The position numbers were made by a program, and so were the translations under genes. Below, in pieces: positions 15,668 through 22,103 of a stretch of 36,999 nt of DNA. The DNA is taken from the NCBI GenBank assembly GCA_964489425.1, contig CAZAYP010000057.1, forward strand, positions 1 through 36,999, given 5' to 3'. A model generated the notes under the pieces. The model saw only the letters and a program-made list of their open reading frames with translations. It made no database searches and was not told the DNA's origin. Position 1 is the first letter of the stretch, and each line of letters opens with the position of its first letter. This DNA comes from CAZAYP01 sp964489425 [NCBI: uncultured Verrucomicrobiota bacterium]. Its GTDB lineage: Bacteria > Verrucomicrobiota > Kiritimatiellia > RZYC01.

Positions 15668-16345
15668 ATGACCACTCATCCGCAGTTCGTGGCGTTGGTG
15701 CCCATGAAAGCCCACTCGGAGCGGGTCAAGGAGAAGAACTGCCGCCTATTCTGCGGCCGGCCCCTTTTCCATCACATCCTGGCCGCGCTCGAAAATACGC
15801 CGGCGGTCAAAACCACGGTGGTCAACACCGACAGCCCGCGCATCGCGGACGAAGCCCGCCACCTGTTCCCCAAGGTGGTGATCCACGAGCGCCCCCCAGA
15901 GTTATGCGGTGATTTCGTGAGCATGAACCGCATCATTGAATACGATCTGGGTCGCATCCATGGAGACCTGTTCCTGCAGACGCACGCCACCAACCCGCTC
16001 ATCACCCCGGCCACCCTGGCCGCGGCCATGGCGGCGTTCGGGGAGGAGGGGGGGCATGACTCCTTGTTCAGCGTCACGGCGTACCAGTCGCGGTTTTACG
16101 GGCGCGATGGAACTCCGGTGAACCATGACCCGGCCCAGCTTCTGCGCACGCAGGACCTGCCGCCGTTGTACGAGGAAAATTCCTGTCTCTACCTGTTCAG
16201 CCGGGCCTCGTTCGAGGCGCGCAAGGCGCGCATTGGACGGCGCCCGCGCCTGTGGCCCACGCCGCGGCTTGAATCCATCGACATCGATGACGAGGAAACC
16301 TGGCGCCTGGCCGAGGCTGTGGCGCATGCCGGGTCCGTCAAGTAG
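15668..16345 (+). CDS. CMP-sugar synthetase (acylneuraminate cytidylyltransferase family)
   Basis: The protein has about 225 residues. The N-terminal CTP-binding signature is FVALVPMKAHSERVKEKNCR, a variant of the LIPARxxSxRxxxKN loop of NeuA/KdsB-like enzymes. TTVVNTDSPRIADEA and FLQTHATNPLITPATL (the latter holding the base- and metal-binding residues) follow in the family order. LESIDIDDEETWRLAEAV is the typical C-terminal end. It should couple CMP to a sugar acid such as a nonulosonic acid, but no NeuB or NeuC is in the window, so the real sugar is unknown. ATG 15668 fits GGGA at 15655-15658 better than ATG 15659. It is the last plus-strand gene of the cluster. Confidence 0.8.
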   Translation: MTTHPQFVALVPMKAHSERVKEKNCRLFCGRPLFHHILAALENTPAVKTTVVNTDSPRIADEARHLFPKVVIHERPPELCGDFVSMNRIIEYDLGRIHGDLFLQTHATNPLITPATLAAAMAAFGEEGGHDSLFSVTAYQSRFYGRDGTPVNHDPAQLLRTQDLPPLYEENSCLYLFSRASFEARKARIGRRPRLWPTPRLESIDIDDEETWRLAEAVAHAGSVK

Positions 16346-16435
16346 GTCGGCGACTCGTGGGTTGTAGCGCCGGCGTCTAGCCTGCCCAAGCAAGCTTCGG
16401 CGTCCGCGTGAGAGTATCTGCCGGGTCCGTCGCCT

Positions 16436-16454
16436 TGTAGCTGCGGGAGCTACA
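16436..16454. terminator. Hairpin between convergent genes
   Basis: TGTAGCT-GCGGG-AGCTACA is a perfect 7-bp stem in the gap between the CMP-sugar synthetase and the epimerase, and it overlaps the epimerase stop codon. There is no U-run, so bidirectional termination is only possible. The rest of the gap (16346-16435) holds a GTTGTAGCGCCGGCG element like that near 11561 and no gene. Confidence 0.35.
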
Positions 16455-17454
16455 TGGCCACGATCAGGTCAGGGGGCACGGCAACGGGTTCGGCGGCCTT
16501 GATCTTGCGCACTTGGGCCTCGATCCAGGGATAGGTCTGCTTGATGCCCGCGGCCAGCGGGTACCGCGCGCGCCAGCCGGTCTGGTAAATTTTCTCATTG
16601 CTGAAGTTGCGCGACTGCACCCCCACGGGGCCGTCCACGTACTTGATGCGCACCCGCTTGCCGGAAATGCGGGCCACGGTTTCCACCAACTCGTTGACCG
16701 AGACATATTCGGGGTTGCCGATGTTCATCACCGCGTTCTGGCCGGACTGCATGAGCCGGTAGATGCCATCCACCATGTCGGCCACATACGTGTAGGAGCG
16801 GATGGCGGAGCCGTCGCCCCACACCTCGATCTCGCCCTCGTTCCCGTTGATTTCCGCCACTTTCCGGCAGATGGCTGCCGGCGCTTTTTCGCGGCCGCCC
16901 TGCCAGGTGCCGTAGGGGCCGTAGCAGTTCTGGAACCGGGCGATGCGCACCTGGATGTCGTGGCGCCGCCCGTAAGCCATGGCCATGCGCTCGGAATACA
17001 GCTTTTCCCATCCGTATTCGTTATCCGGGTTGGCCGGCACGGCTTCTTCCTCGCTCATTTCGGGTTCGCCAGGCTGCATGTCACGGTAGATGCACACGGA
17101 GGATGAATAGAAGTAGCGGGCCACCCGGGCTTCAACGGCCGCGTGCACCATGTGAGTGTTGATCAGCACGTTGTTGTGCATGATCTCGCACTCGGCGGAG
17201 TGGATGAAGCCCATGCCGCCCATGTCAGCTGCCAGTTGGTAAACCTCGTCAAAGGGTTTGGGTTTCAGGCGCAAAGCCTCGTTGCAGCACTGCGGGCGGC
17301 GCAAATCCAGCATCAGGAACTCGTCCGCCGCGCTGCGCCGGAACTCGTGGCGCTTGATGTCCACCCCGCGCACCCAGTAGCCTTTTTGCTTGAGGAATTC
17401 AACCAGGTGGCCGCCAATAAATCCGCCCGCGCCGCAAACCAATGCTGTTTTCAT
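16450..17454 (-). CDS. gme: GDP-mannose 3,5-epimerase
   Basis: This 334-residue short-chain dehydrogenase fold protein starts at MKTALVCGAGGFIGGHLVEF (NAD loop GxxGxxG). GGAGGAG lies just upstream, so an in-frame start 37 codons earlier is rejected. The GME-specific segment LAADMGGMGFIHSAECEIM is present. So are the catalytic Ser and YxxxK (SSSVCIYRDM; EYGWEKLYSE), RFQNCYGPYGTWQGGREKAP, and WGDGSAIRSYTYVADMV. Order and spacing match plant and bacterial GDP-mannose 3,5-epimerases, which make GDP-L-galactose or GDP-L-gulose. The enzyme would supply an unusual GDP-hexose for the GT2 enzymes nearby. An intrinsic-terminator-like hairpin lies in its 5' region. Confidence 0.88.
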   Translation of the reverse strand: MKTALVCGAGGFIGGHLVEFLKQKGYWVRGVDIKRHEFRRSAADEFLMLDLRRPQCCNEALRLKPKPFDEVYQLAADMGGMGFIHSAECEIMHNNVLINTHMVHAAVEARVARYFYSSSVCIYRDMQPGEPEMSEEEAVPANPDNEYGWEKLYSERMAMAYGRRHDIQVRIARFQNCYGPYGTWQGGREKAPAAICRKVAEINGNEGEIEVWGDGSAIRSYTYVADMVDGIYRLMQSGQNAVMNIGNPEYVSVNELVETVARISGKRVRIKYVDGPVGVQSRNFSNEKIYQTGWRARYPLAAGIKQTYPWIEAQVRKIKAAEPVAVPPDLIVAM

Positions 17455-17517
17455 CTTTTTGCCGCTCCTCCTTGCTTGGGTCATGCGGTAGCAGGAGCCG
17501 TGCCACAGCCCGCCGGC

Positions 17518-17545
17518 GGAAAAAAGAGCCGCTCCTTCCAGCGGC
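17518..17545 (-). terminator. Intrinsic terminator or attenuator upstream of the epimerase
   Basis: On the minus strand GCCGCT-GGAAGG-AGCGGC is followed by TCTTTTTT, a standard hairpin and U-run. It lies about 65 bp before the epimerase ATG and about 340 bp beyond the dihydrouridine synthase stop. It may end read-through from that gene, or, if the epimerase promoter is in the AT-rich stretch near 17560-17600, it would sit in the epimerase leader and could attenuate it. Confidence 0.55.
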
Positions 17546-17649
17546 CCTATACAAACAAAAGCCACGGACCTATATTATGTTCAATTTACAGCAAGAAACC
17601 TTTGCCTGGCCGTGGGTGGCTGGAGCAGGGGACGGTTCAAGGATCGCGG

Positions 17650-17934
17650 ATGCAGAAGGTATTGGATGCGCTGGACGCAGCGGCCACCCTGCTGGGCAAG
17701 CAGGGCCGCGCGCCAGAAAAAAAGAAAATCGATTCGGCCCAGGATGCCGCCGGCCAGCAACCCGGCCATCAGTTGACTGCGCGCGAGCAGAAAGCCATTC
17801 GGGGCGCCGCGGCGCCGGAACTCCCGCTGACCGACGCGACGGACTACACCGTGTATGTGCCGCGCGGCAGCGCCGTGGACGTGGTCACGGGGTTCCCGGT
17901 GCGGACGGGGCTGCGCCTGAATGTGAAGAGCTGA
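17650..17934 (+). CDS. Small hypothetical protein
   Basis: The protein has 94 residues and no recognised family. AAGGA precedes the ATG at a suitable distance, and codon third positions are GC-rich as in neighbouring genes. The N-terminus is an amphipathic helix (VLDALDAAATLLGKQG). The middle is charged and probably disordered. The end (DYTVYVPRGSAVDVVTGFPV) looks like short beta-strands. No signal peptide is seen. Its last 50 bp overlap the 3' end of the convergent dihydrouridine synthase gene. An AT-rich stretch (CCTATATTATG near 17570) could be its promoter. It is a plausible gene but without homology support here. Confidence 0.55.
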   Translation: MQKVLDALDAAATLLGKQGRAPEKKKIDSAQDAAGQQPGHQLTAREQKAIRGAAAPELPLTDATDYTVYVPRGSAVDVVTGFPVRTGLRLNVKS

Positions 17935-18964
17935 GCAGCACCCCTGCCACGGCCCGCTGCACGTCCGGGATGGTTTCCAGGGAGTTGAGCTGCCGCAGGA
18001 AGTCCCGGGTGCCGGGCACGCCGTTGATGTAGCGGGCCAGGTGGCCGCGGATTTTTCGGCAGGCCGCATTTTCGGCCGTGTGTCGGCGCCGTTTGCGCCG
18101 TTGGTCTTCCTGGCGCATATTGACGACCAGGTCTTCCAGGTGCGCGCAAATCACCGCGTTTTTTTCGGCCCCGGAAGGTGGATCTTCGCGGCCGCCCAGC
18201 CAGTCAGCGCGGATCGCCTTGAAGATCCATGGGTTCCCGATGGCGCCCCGGCCGATCATCACGCCATCCACGCCCGTCAGGTCCAGCATCTCGCGCGCCT
18301 GGGCCGGGGTCCGGATGCCGCCGTTGCCGATGACCGGGATTTTCAACTCCTGCTTGATCTGCCGCAGCATCTCCAGGTTGGGTGGGCCGGAGAACACGGC
18401 CTCGGCCGTGCGGGCGTGCAGGAACAGGGCCGCGGCGCCCGCCTCTTCCACGGCGTGGGCGATCTCGCGGATGTTCATGGTGGCGGGCGTGAACCCGAGG
18501 CGGGTTTTCACGGTGACCGGCAGTTTGACCGCGCCCACCATGGCCTTGACCATGTCATGCAGTTTCTGGGGATCCTTCATCAGCCCCACGCCGGCGCCGC
18601 GGCGGCGGATCTTGGCCACCGGGCACCCGCAGTTGATGTCGATCGCATCGTAGCGGCCCAGGGCTTCCACGGCCTGGGCGGCGCGGGCCATGATGTCGAT
18701 GTCCGCGCCGTACAGGTGCGCGCCCAGGGGATGCTCGTCCGGATGGGTTTCCAGGTAGTGCATGGTCTGGGGCGACCCGCGGACGATCCCGTCGCTGGTG
18801 ACCATCTCGGTAAAAGTCATGGCCGCGCCCATGCGGCGGCAGAGGATCCGGAACGGCCAGTCCGTGTACCCGGCCATGGGCGCCAGGAACAGCGGCGGAT
18901 CCACCACCAGGGGGCCGATCCGGACCGCCGCGGGTGCCGTGCCGGCCGGGCCGCTGGTTTTCAT
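17885..18964 (-). CDS. dus: tRNA-dihydrouridine synthase
   Basis: This is an FMN-dependent TIM barrel of 359 residues (364 if ATG 18979 is used). The later start is preferred because GAGG precedes it. Family motifs appear in order: PLFLAPMAGYTDWPFRILCR, TEMVTSDGIV, DINCGCPVAKIRRRGAG with the catalytic Cys, KLPVTVKTRLGF, ALFLHARTAE, PVIGNGGIRTPAQA and DGVMIGRGAIGNPWIF. These place it in the DusB/NifR3 group, which reduces uridine in the tRNA D-loop. The C-terminal helical domain includes CRKIRGHLARYINGVPG. The last residues are low-complexity Ser/Ala/Pro where the gene overlaps its convergent neighbour. Confidence 0.93.
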   Translation of the reverse strand: MKTSGPAGTAPAAVRIGPLVVDPPLFLAPMAGYTDWPFRILCRRMGAAMTFTEMVTSDGIVRGSPQTMHYLETHPDEHPLGAHLYGADIDIMARAAQAVEALGRYDAIDINCGCPVAKIRRRGAGVGLMKDPQKLHDMVKAMVGAVKLPVTVKTRLGFTPATMNIREIAHAVEEAGAAALFLHARTAEAVFSGPPNLEMLRQIKQELKIPVIGNGGIRTPAQAREMLDLTGVDGVMIGRGAIGNPWIFKAIRADWLGGREDPPSGAEKNAVICAHLEDLVVNMRQEDQRRKRRRHTAENAACRKIRGHLARYINGVPGTRDFLRQLNSLETIPDVQRAVAGVLLSSSHSGAAPSAPGTP

Positions 18965-19033
18965 CGTTGCCTCGCGCATGGATTCATAGTATGCATGACT
19001 CTATCATGACGCGGTGTCACGGGGGAGAGCGAA

Positions 19034-19804
19034 ATGGAAAACCAGGTTGACCGGCAGAAAACAATCGAACAGTTGGCCGTGCCGCCGCGGGCGCGCCGGG
19101 CACTCGCGCGCCTGTGCGACGTGGTGGTGGCGGCCCAGGGCGATAACGTCCGATCCATCTGCCTCGTCGGAAGCGCCGCGACAACGGATTTTTCAGCCGC
19201 GGTTTCCGATATCAACCTGCTGGTTGTCTTTGCTCAGCTTGAGCTGGCCGATCTGGCCGCCATCGCGCCGCAGGCGCAGCGTCCGTGGCGGCGCGAGCGG
19301 ATCTCGCCGCGGTTTATCTCGGAGCGCAACCTGCGGGAGGCCGTCAGCGTGTTCCCCCTGGATTTCTGGACCATGCAACAGCACCATGTGCTGCTGCACG
19401 GCCACGACCTGCTCCGGGACCTGCCCCTGGCCCGCGGCGATCTGCTCTGGCAGCTGCGCCACGAGGTGCGCGGCTTGCGCATGCGCCTTAAACAGCAGTA
19501 CTGGCGAACCTACCGCAGCGTTCGCCATGCCGCGCCCAACCTGCGCAGCGATGTAACGGCCGTGATCCATCTGCTGCGCGGCATGACGTTTCTCGCCCAC
19601 CCATCCGTGCCGGGCCCCGCCCTCGCCGCGCTGCCGGCTCAGGCGGCCGAGGCGTGGGGCATTGATCGCGCCGCTTTCGAGGAGTTGCTGGCTGTCAGGC
19701 GCAACCTGCGCCCGGTCCGGTCCGGCGATATTTTCCGCCTGTACGACAACCTGCTGGGCATCGTGCGGCGCATGGATGAATCCCTGGCAGGATTGCGCGC
19801 GTGA
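19034..19804 (+). CDS. Nucleotidyltransferase-like protein with altered active site
   Basis: This 256-residue protein has GGGGGAGAG upstream of its ATG. Residues about 42-62 (ICLVGSAATTDFSAAVSDIN) match the pol-beta nucleotidyltransferase signature GSxxxG...SDxD, but the second Asp is Asn (SDIN), and Thr-Thr replaces the usual Arg-Gly. The remaining about 190 residues are helical and basic, with no known domain. The stop overlaps the next start as GTGA, coupling it to the Cys-tailed membrane protein. The change suggests weak or no nucleotidyl transfer, or a scaffolding role. It is cytosolic. Alternatively it is an unrelated house gene that merely precedes the pair. Confidence 0.7.
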   Translation: MENQVDRQKTIEQLAVPPRARRALARLCDVVVAAQGDNVRSICLVGSAATTDFSAAVSDINLLVVFAQLELADLAAIAPQAQRPWRRERISPRFISERNLREAVSVFPLDFWTMQQHHVLLHGHDLLRDLPLARGDLLWQLRHEVRGLRMRLKQQYWRTYRSVRHAAPNLRSDVTAVIHLLRGMTFLAHPSVPGPALAALPAQAAEAWGIDRAAFEELLAVRRNLRPVRSGDIFRLYDNLLGIVRRMDESLAGLRA

Positions 19805-20583
19805 GCCCGCTGCCCAGGCCCTGGATTGGCCTGCTGCTGCTGGTCGGCCTGGTCGCCCCGGCCACGGCCTATTACGACATCGCATCGTACACCGCGACCT
19901 TTGAATGCCAGCCCGGGTCAGCGGATGTCCAGGTTACACTGGACATCACCTACCGCGTCGAAAAAGAACGCAAGGGGTCGGGTTTCAAGTTTATCGGCGG
20001 CGCGCGGATCTGGAACTTGCGCGTGGAAGACGAGGCTGGCCGGCCGCTCGACTGCCGCCTCGATTACATGAAGGAAACCCGTTTGGACTGGTCTTTTCCG
20101 TCCATCCAGTCCGGCCAGAAGCGCATCCTGGTCAAGTTTCTCTGGCGCCAGGCCATCACCGGCCCGCACTGGGCCAACGAACTCAACGTGCCGTGGGCCG
20201 GCGTGTTCAAGGTGCCGGTGCACGACGCGCGCTACGTGTTCAAGTTCCCGCCCGGATACCAGCCGCAGCGGGTACGGGTGAATCCGCCGGACTTCCAGAT
20301 GGCTGACCGCACGATCACGGTGCACCAGCGCCTGCTGGAGAATCGGCAGTTTCGCGTGCGGTTCAAGCCGGGGTGGGTGTCACGGCCATGGACTTGGAAC
20401 ATCCTGGGCGTTCCCGCCGCGGTGGCCGCCTATATGCTAATTTGCATCGCCGTCGTCGGCTATCCCTTTATCTTCCGCCTGGTCACCGGCGACTGGCCCG
20501 CCAACCGCGGGTCCGGTTGTTCCGGTTGCTCGGGTTGCGGAGGGTGTGGCGGGTGCGGGGGCTGCGGCGGGTGCGGCGGATGA
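19801..20583 (+). CDS. Membrane protein with seven-cysteine C-terminal tail, putative rSAM substrate
   Basis: This 260-residue protein has a GTG start inside the preceding stop. Residues 1-23 form a signal peptide (LLLLVGLVAPATA-YY). Residues about 24-195 form an extracytoplasmic beta-rich domain (for example ADVQVTLDITYRVEKERKGS). Residues about 200-222 are a membrane helix (GVPAAVAAYMLICIAVVGYP), followed by positively charged RLVTGDWPANR, so the tail faces the cytosol. Residues 238-260 are only Gly, Ser and Cys, with Cys at 240, 243, 246, 249, 252, 255 and 258, exactly every third residue. The radical SAM gene starts inside its stop (ATGA). The tail is a natural candidate for enzymatic modification. 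I do not recognise the domain; other bacterial membrane proteins with Cys/Gly-rich ends are known. Confidence 0.75.
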   Translation: MSPLPRPWIGLLLLVGLVAPATAYYDIASYTATFECQPGSADVQVTLDITYRVEKERKGSGFKFIGGARIWNLRVEDEAGRPLDCRLDYMKETRLDWSFPSIQSGQKRILVKFLWRQAITGPHWANELNVPWAGVFKVPVHDARYVFKFPPGYQPQRVRVNPPDFQMADRTITVHQRLLENRQFRVRFKPGWVSRPWTWNILGVPAAVAAYMLICIAVVGYPFIFRLVTGDWPANRGSGCSGCSGCGGCGGCGGCGGCGG

Positions 20584-21659
20584 GCGCCGCGCGCCGTCCC
20601 TGTTTCCCGGAGCCGTTTTTCCTGCAGTGGCACATCACCAGCCGGTGCAACCTGGCCTGCGCTCACTGTTACCAGGGGCCGGCGGGCCGGCCGGATCTCG
20701 ATTTTGCGGCAATGCTTGGAGTCTTGGACCGGTTTGCGGCATTTCTCGGCCGCCTGGGCCGCGCCGGCCGCGTCCACCTGACTGGCGGCGAACCGCTGCT
20801 TTTCACGAGGTGGCCGGAGTTGGTCGATGCTGCCGCCGGCCACGGGTTGCCGTGCCGCGTGCTGACCAACGGGACCCTGGTGGCGGAGTCGTCGGCCCAG
20901 GCGTTGAGCCAGCACGGCGTGCGCCTGGTCCAGGTCAGCCTGGAAGGCCCGGAACCGATCCACGATGCGATCCGCGGGGCCGGCACCTTTGCGTTGGCGT
21001 GCGCTGGCATCCGGCGCCTGGCCGCCGCGGGCCTGGAGGTCACGGTGAGCATGACCTTGTCGCGGCGCAATGCCGGCGCCCTGGCCGCGGTGGCGGCCAT
21101 GGCCCGGGATGCCGGCGCGCGCCGTTTCCACGTGGCGCGGCTGGTGCCGCTGGTCCCCGGCCGCGCGATCGCCGCCGCCGACCTGCTGGACGCCCGCGAG
21201 TTGAAAGCGGCGTTCAAGGAACTATGGGCCCTGCGGCGCGCGTTGCGCACCACGCTGGAGATCGTGTTGCGCGACCCCCTGTGGCGGGAATACCTCAAGG
21301 TGTCGCCCTGGCGGACCCGGCACATCGTGGGCGGCTGCTCGGCCGGGTTCCACGGCCTGGCGCTGGATGCGGACGGCACGCTGTATCCCTGCCGCCGCCT
21401 GCCGTTACCCCTGGGACATGCGCTGGAGGTTGACTGGTGGGCCCTTTGGCAGACCCACCCGCGGTTGCTGGCCTTGCGCGACCGGGACGCCCTGGGCGGG
21501 CGCTGCGGGACCTGCCGCCGGCGCTGGATCTGTGGTGGCTGTCGCGCCGTGGCGCACGCCGTGTCCGGGGATGCCCGAGCGGAAGATCCCCAATGCTTTG
21601 CGCGCCGTTCCTGGCTCCGCGGTCCGCGCGGCTTGCCTTGCCATTCCGGCGTGGTATAG
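20580..21659 (+). CDS. Radical SAM/SPASM-type protein-modifying enzyme
   Basis: The protein has 359 residues. WHITSRCNLACAHCYQGP carries the CxxxCxxC motif for the [4Fe-4S] cluster that cleaves SAM, at about residues 24-31. VHLTGGEPLLF is the GGEP motif. RVLTNGTLV and VQVSLEGPEPIHDAIRGAG are further barrel motifs. The C-terminal region has a SPASM-like set of cysteines (GGCSAGF, LYPCRR, GRCGTCRRRWICGGC, DPQCF) that can bind auxiliary clusters. Such enzymes mature peptides by forming thioether or C-C links, or act in cofactor synthesis. It overlaps the Cys-tailed membrane protein by 4 bp, which points to that tail as substrate. Direct proof is lacking. Confidence 0.85.
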   Translation: MSAARRPCFPEPFFLQWHITSRCNLACAHCYQGPAGRPDLDFAAMLGVLDRFAAFLGRLGRAGRVHLTGGEPLLFTRWPELVDAAAGHGLPCRVLTNGTLVAESSAQALSQHGVRLVQVSLEGPEPIHDAIRGAGTFALACAGIRRLAAAGLEVTVSMTLSRRNAGALAAVAAMARDAGARRFHVARLVPLVPGRAIAAADLLDARELKAAFKELWALRRALRTTLEIVLRDPLWREYLKVSPWRTRHIVGGCSAGFHGLALDADGTLYPCRRLPLPLGHALEVDWWALWQTHPRLLALRDRDALGGRCGTCRRRWICGGCRAVAHAVSGDARAEDPQCFARRSWLRGPRGLPCHSGVV

Positions 21660-21660
21660 T
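21633..21660 (+). promoter_or_regulatory. Probable sigma-70 promoter of the GGQ rescue-factor gene
   Basis: TTGCCT (21633-21638), a 16-bp spacer and TATAGT (21655-21660) span the end of the radical SAM gene. The predicted start of transcription falls at or next to the ATG at 21667, and no Shine-Dalgarno is seen there, so the message may be leaderless or nearly so. Confidence 0.4.
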
Positions 21661-21666
21661 GGCCGC

Positions 21667-22083
21667 ATGCTGCCGGTCGGAGTAACAGAAGCCAAGCGCC
21701 GGGATTTGACGGCGCGCATGACCCGCTTGGGCCTTCGCGAGGAGGACCTGGTGGAGAAGTTCGTGCGCAGCGCCGGGCACGGCGGGCAAAAGGTGAACAA
21801 GGCGTCGAGCTGCGTGTACCTGTGCCACCCGCCCTCGGGCATCGAGGTCAAGTGCCAGCAGGAGCGGTCCCAGGCCCTCAACCGGTTCCTGGCGCGGCGG
21901 CTGCTGTGCGAACGGCTGGAAGAGCTGGCCGCGGGCCGGCGCAGCGCACGGCAGCAGGCCGCGGAGAAAATCCGGCGGCAGAAGCGGCGGCGGTCCCGGC
22001 GGCAGCGTGACCGCATGCTGGCGGACAAACGTCACGTGGGCGCCAAGAAGGATGCCCGCCGCGCGCCCGGAAGCCTCGACTAG
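21667..22083 (+). CDS. GGQ-type ribosome-rescue / release-factor-like protein
   Basis: This 138-residue protein has one RF catalytic domain: EKFVRSAGHGGQKVNKASSC, with the GGQ that enters the peptidyl-transferase centre at about residues 39-41, then GIEVKCQQERSQALNR. A basic tail follows (IRRQKRRRSRRQRD...), as in factors that read stalled ribosomes through the empty mRNA channel. It lacks the stop-codon-reading domain of RF1/RF2. Length and layout fit ArfB; details such as the Cys-containing HPPSGIEVKC stretch look closer to the mitochondrial mtRF-R (C12orf65) type. The gene lies 7 bp after the radical SAM gene but probably has its own promoter. Confidence 0.85.
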   Translation: MLPVGVTEAKRRDLTARMTRLGLREEDLVEKFVRSAGHGGQKVNKASSCVYLCHPPSGIEVKCQQERSQALNRFLARRLLCERLEELAAGRRSARQQAAEKIRRQKRRRSRRQRDRMLADKRHVGAKKDARRAPGSLD

Positions 22084-22103
22084 GGAGAAAGGGTAGGGAG
22101 AGC

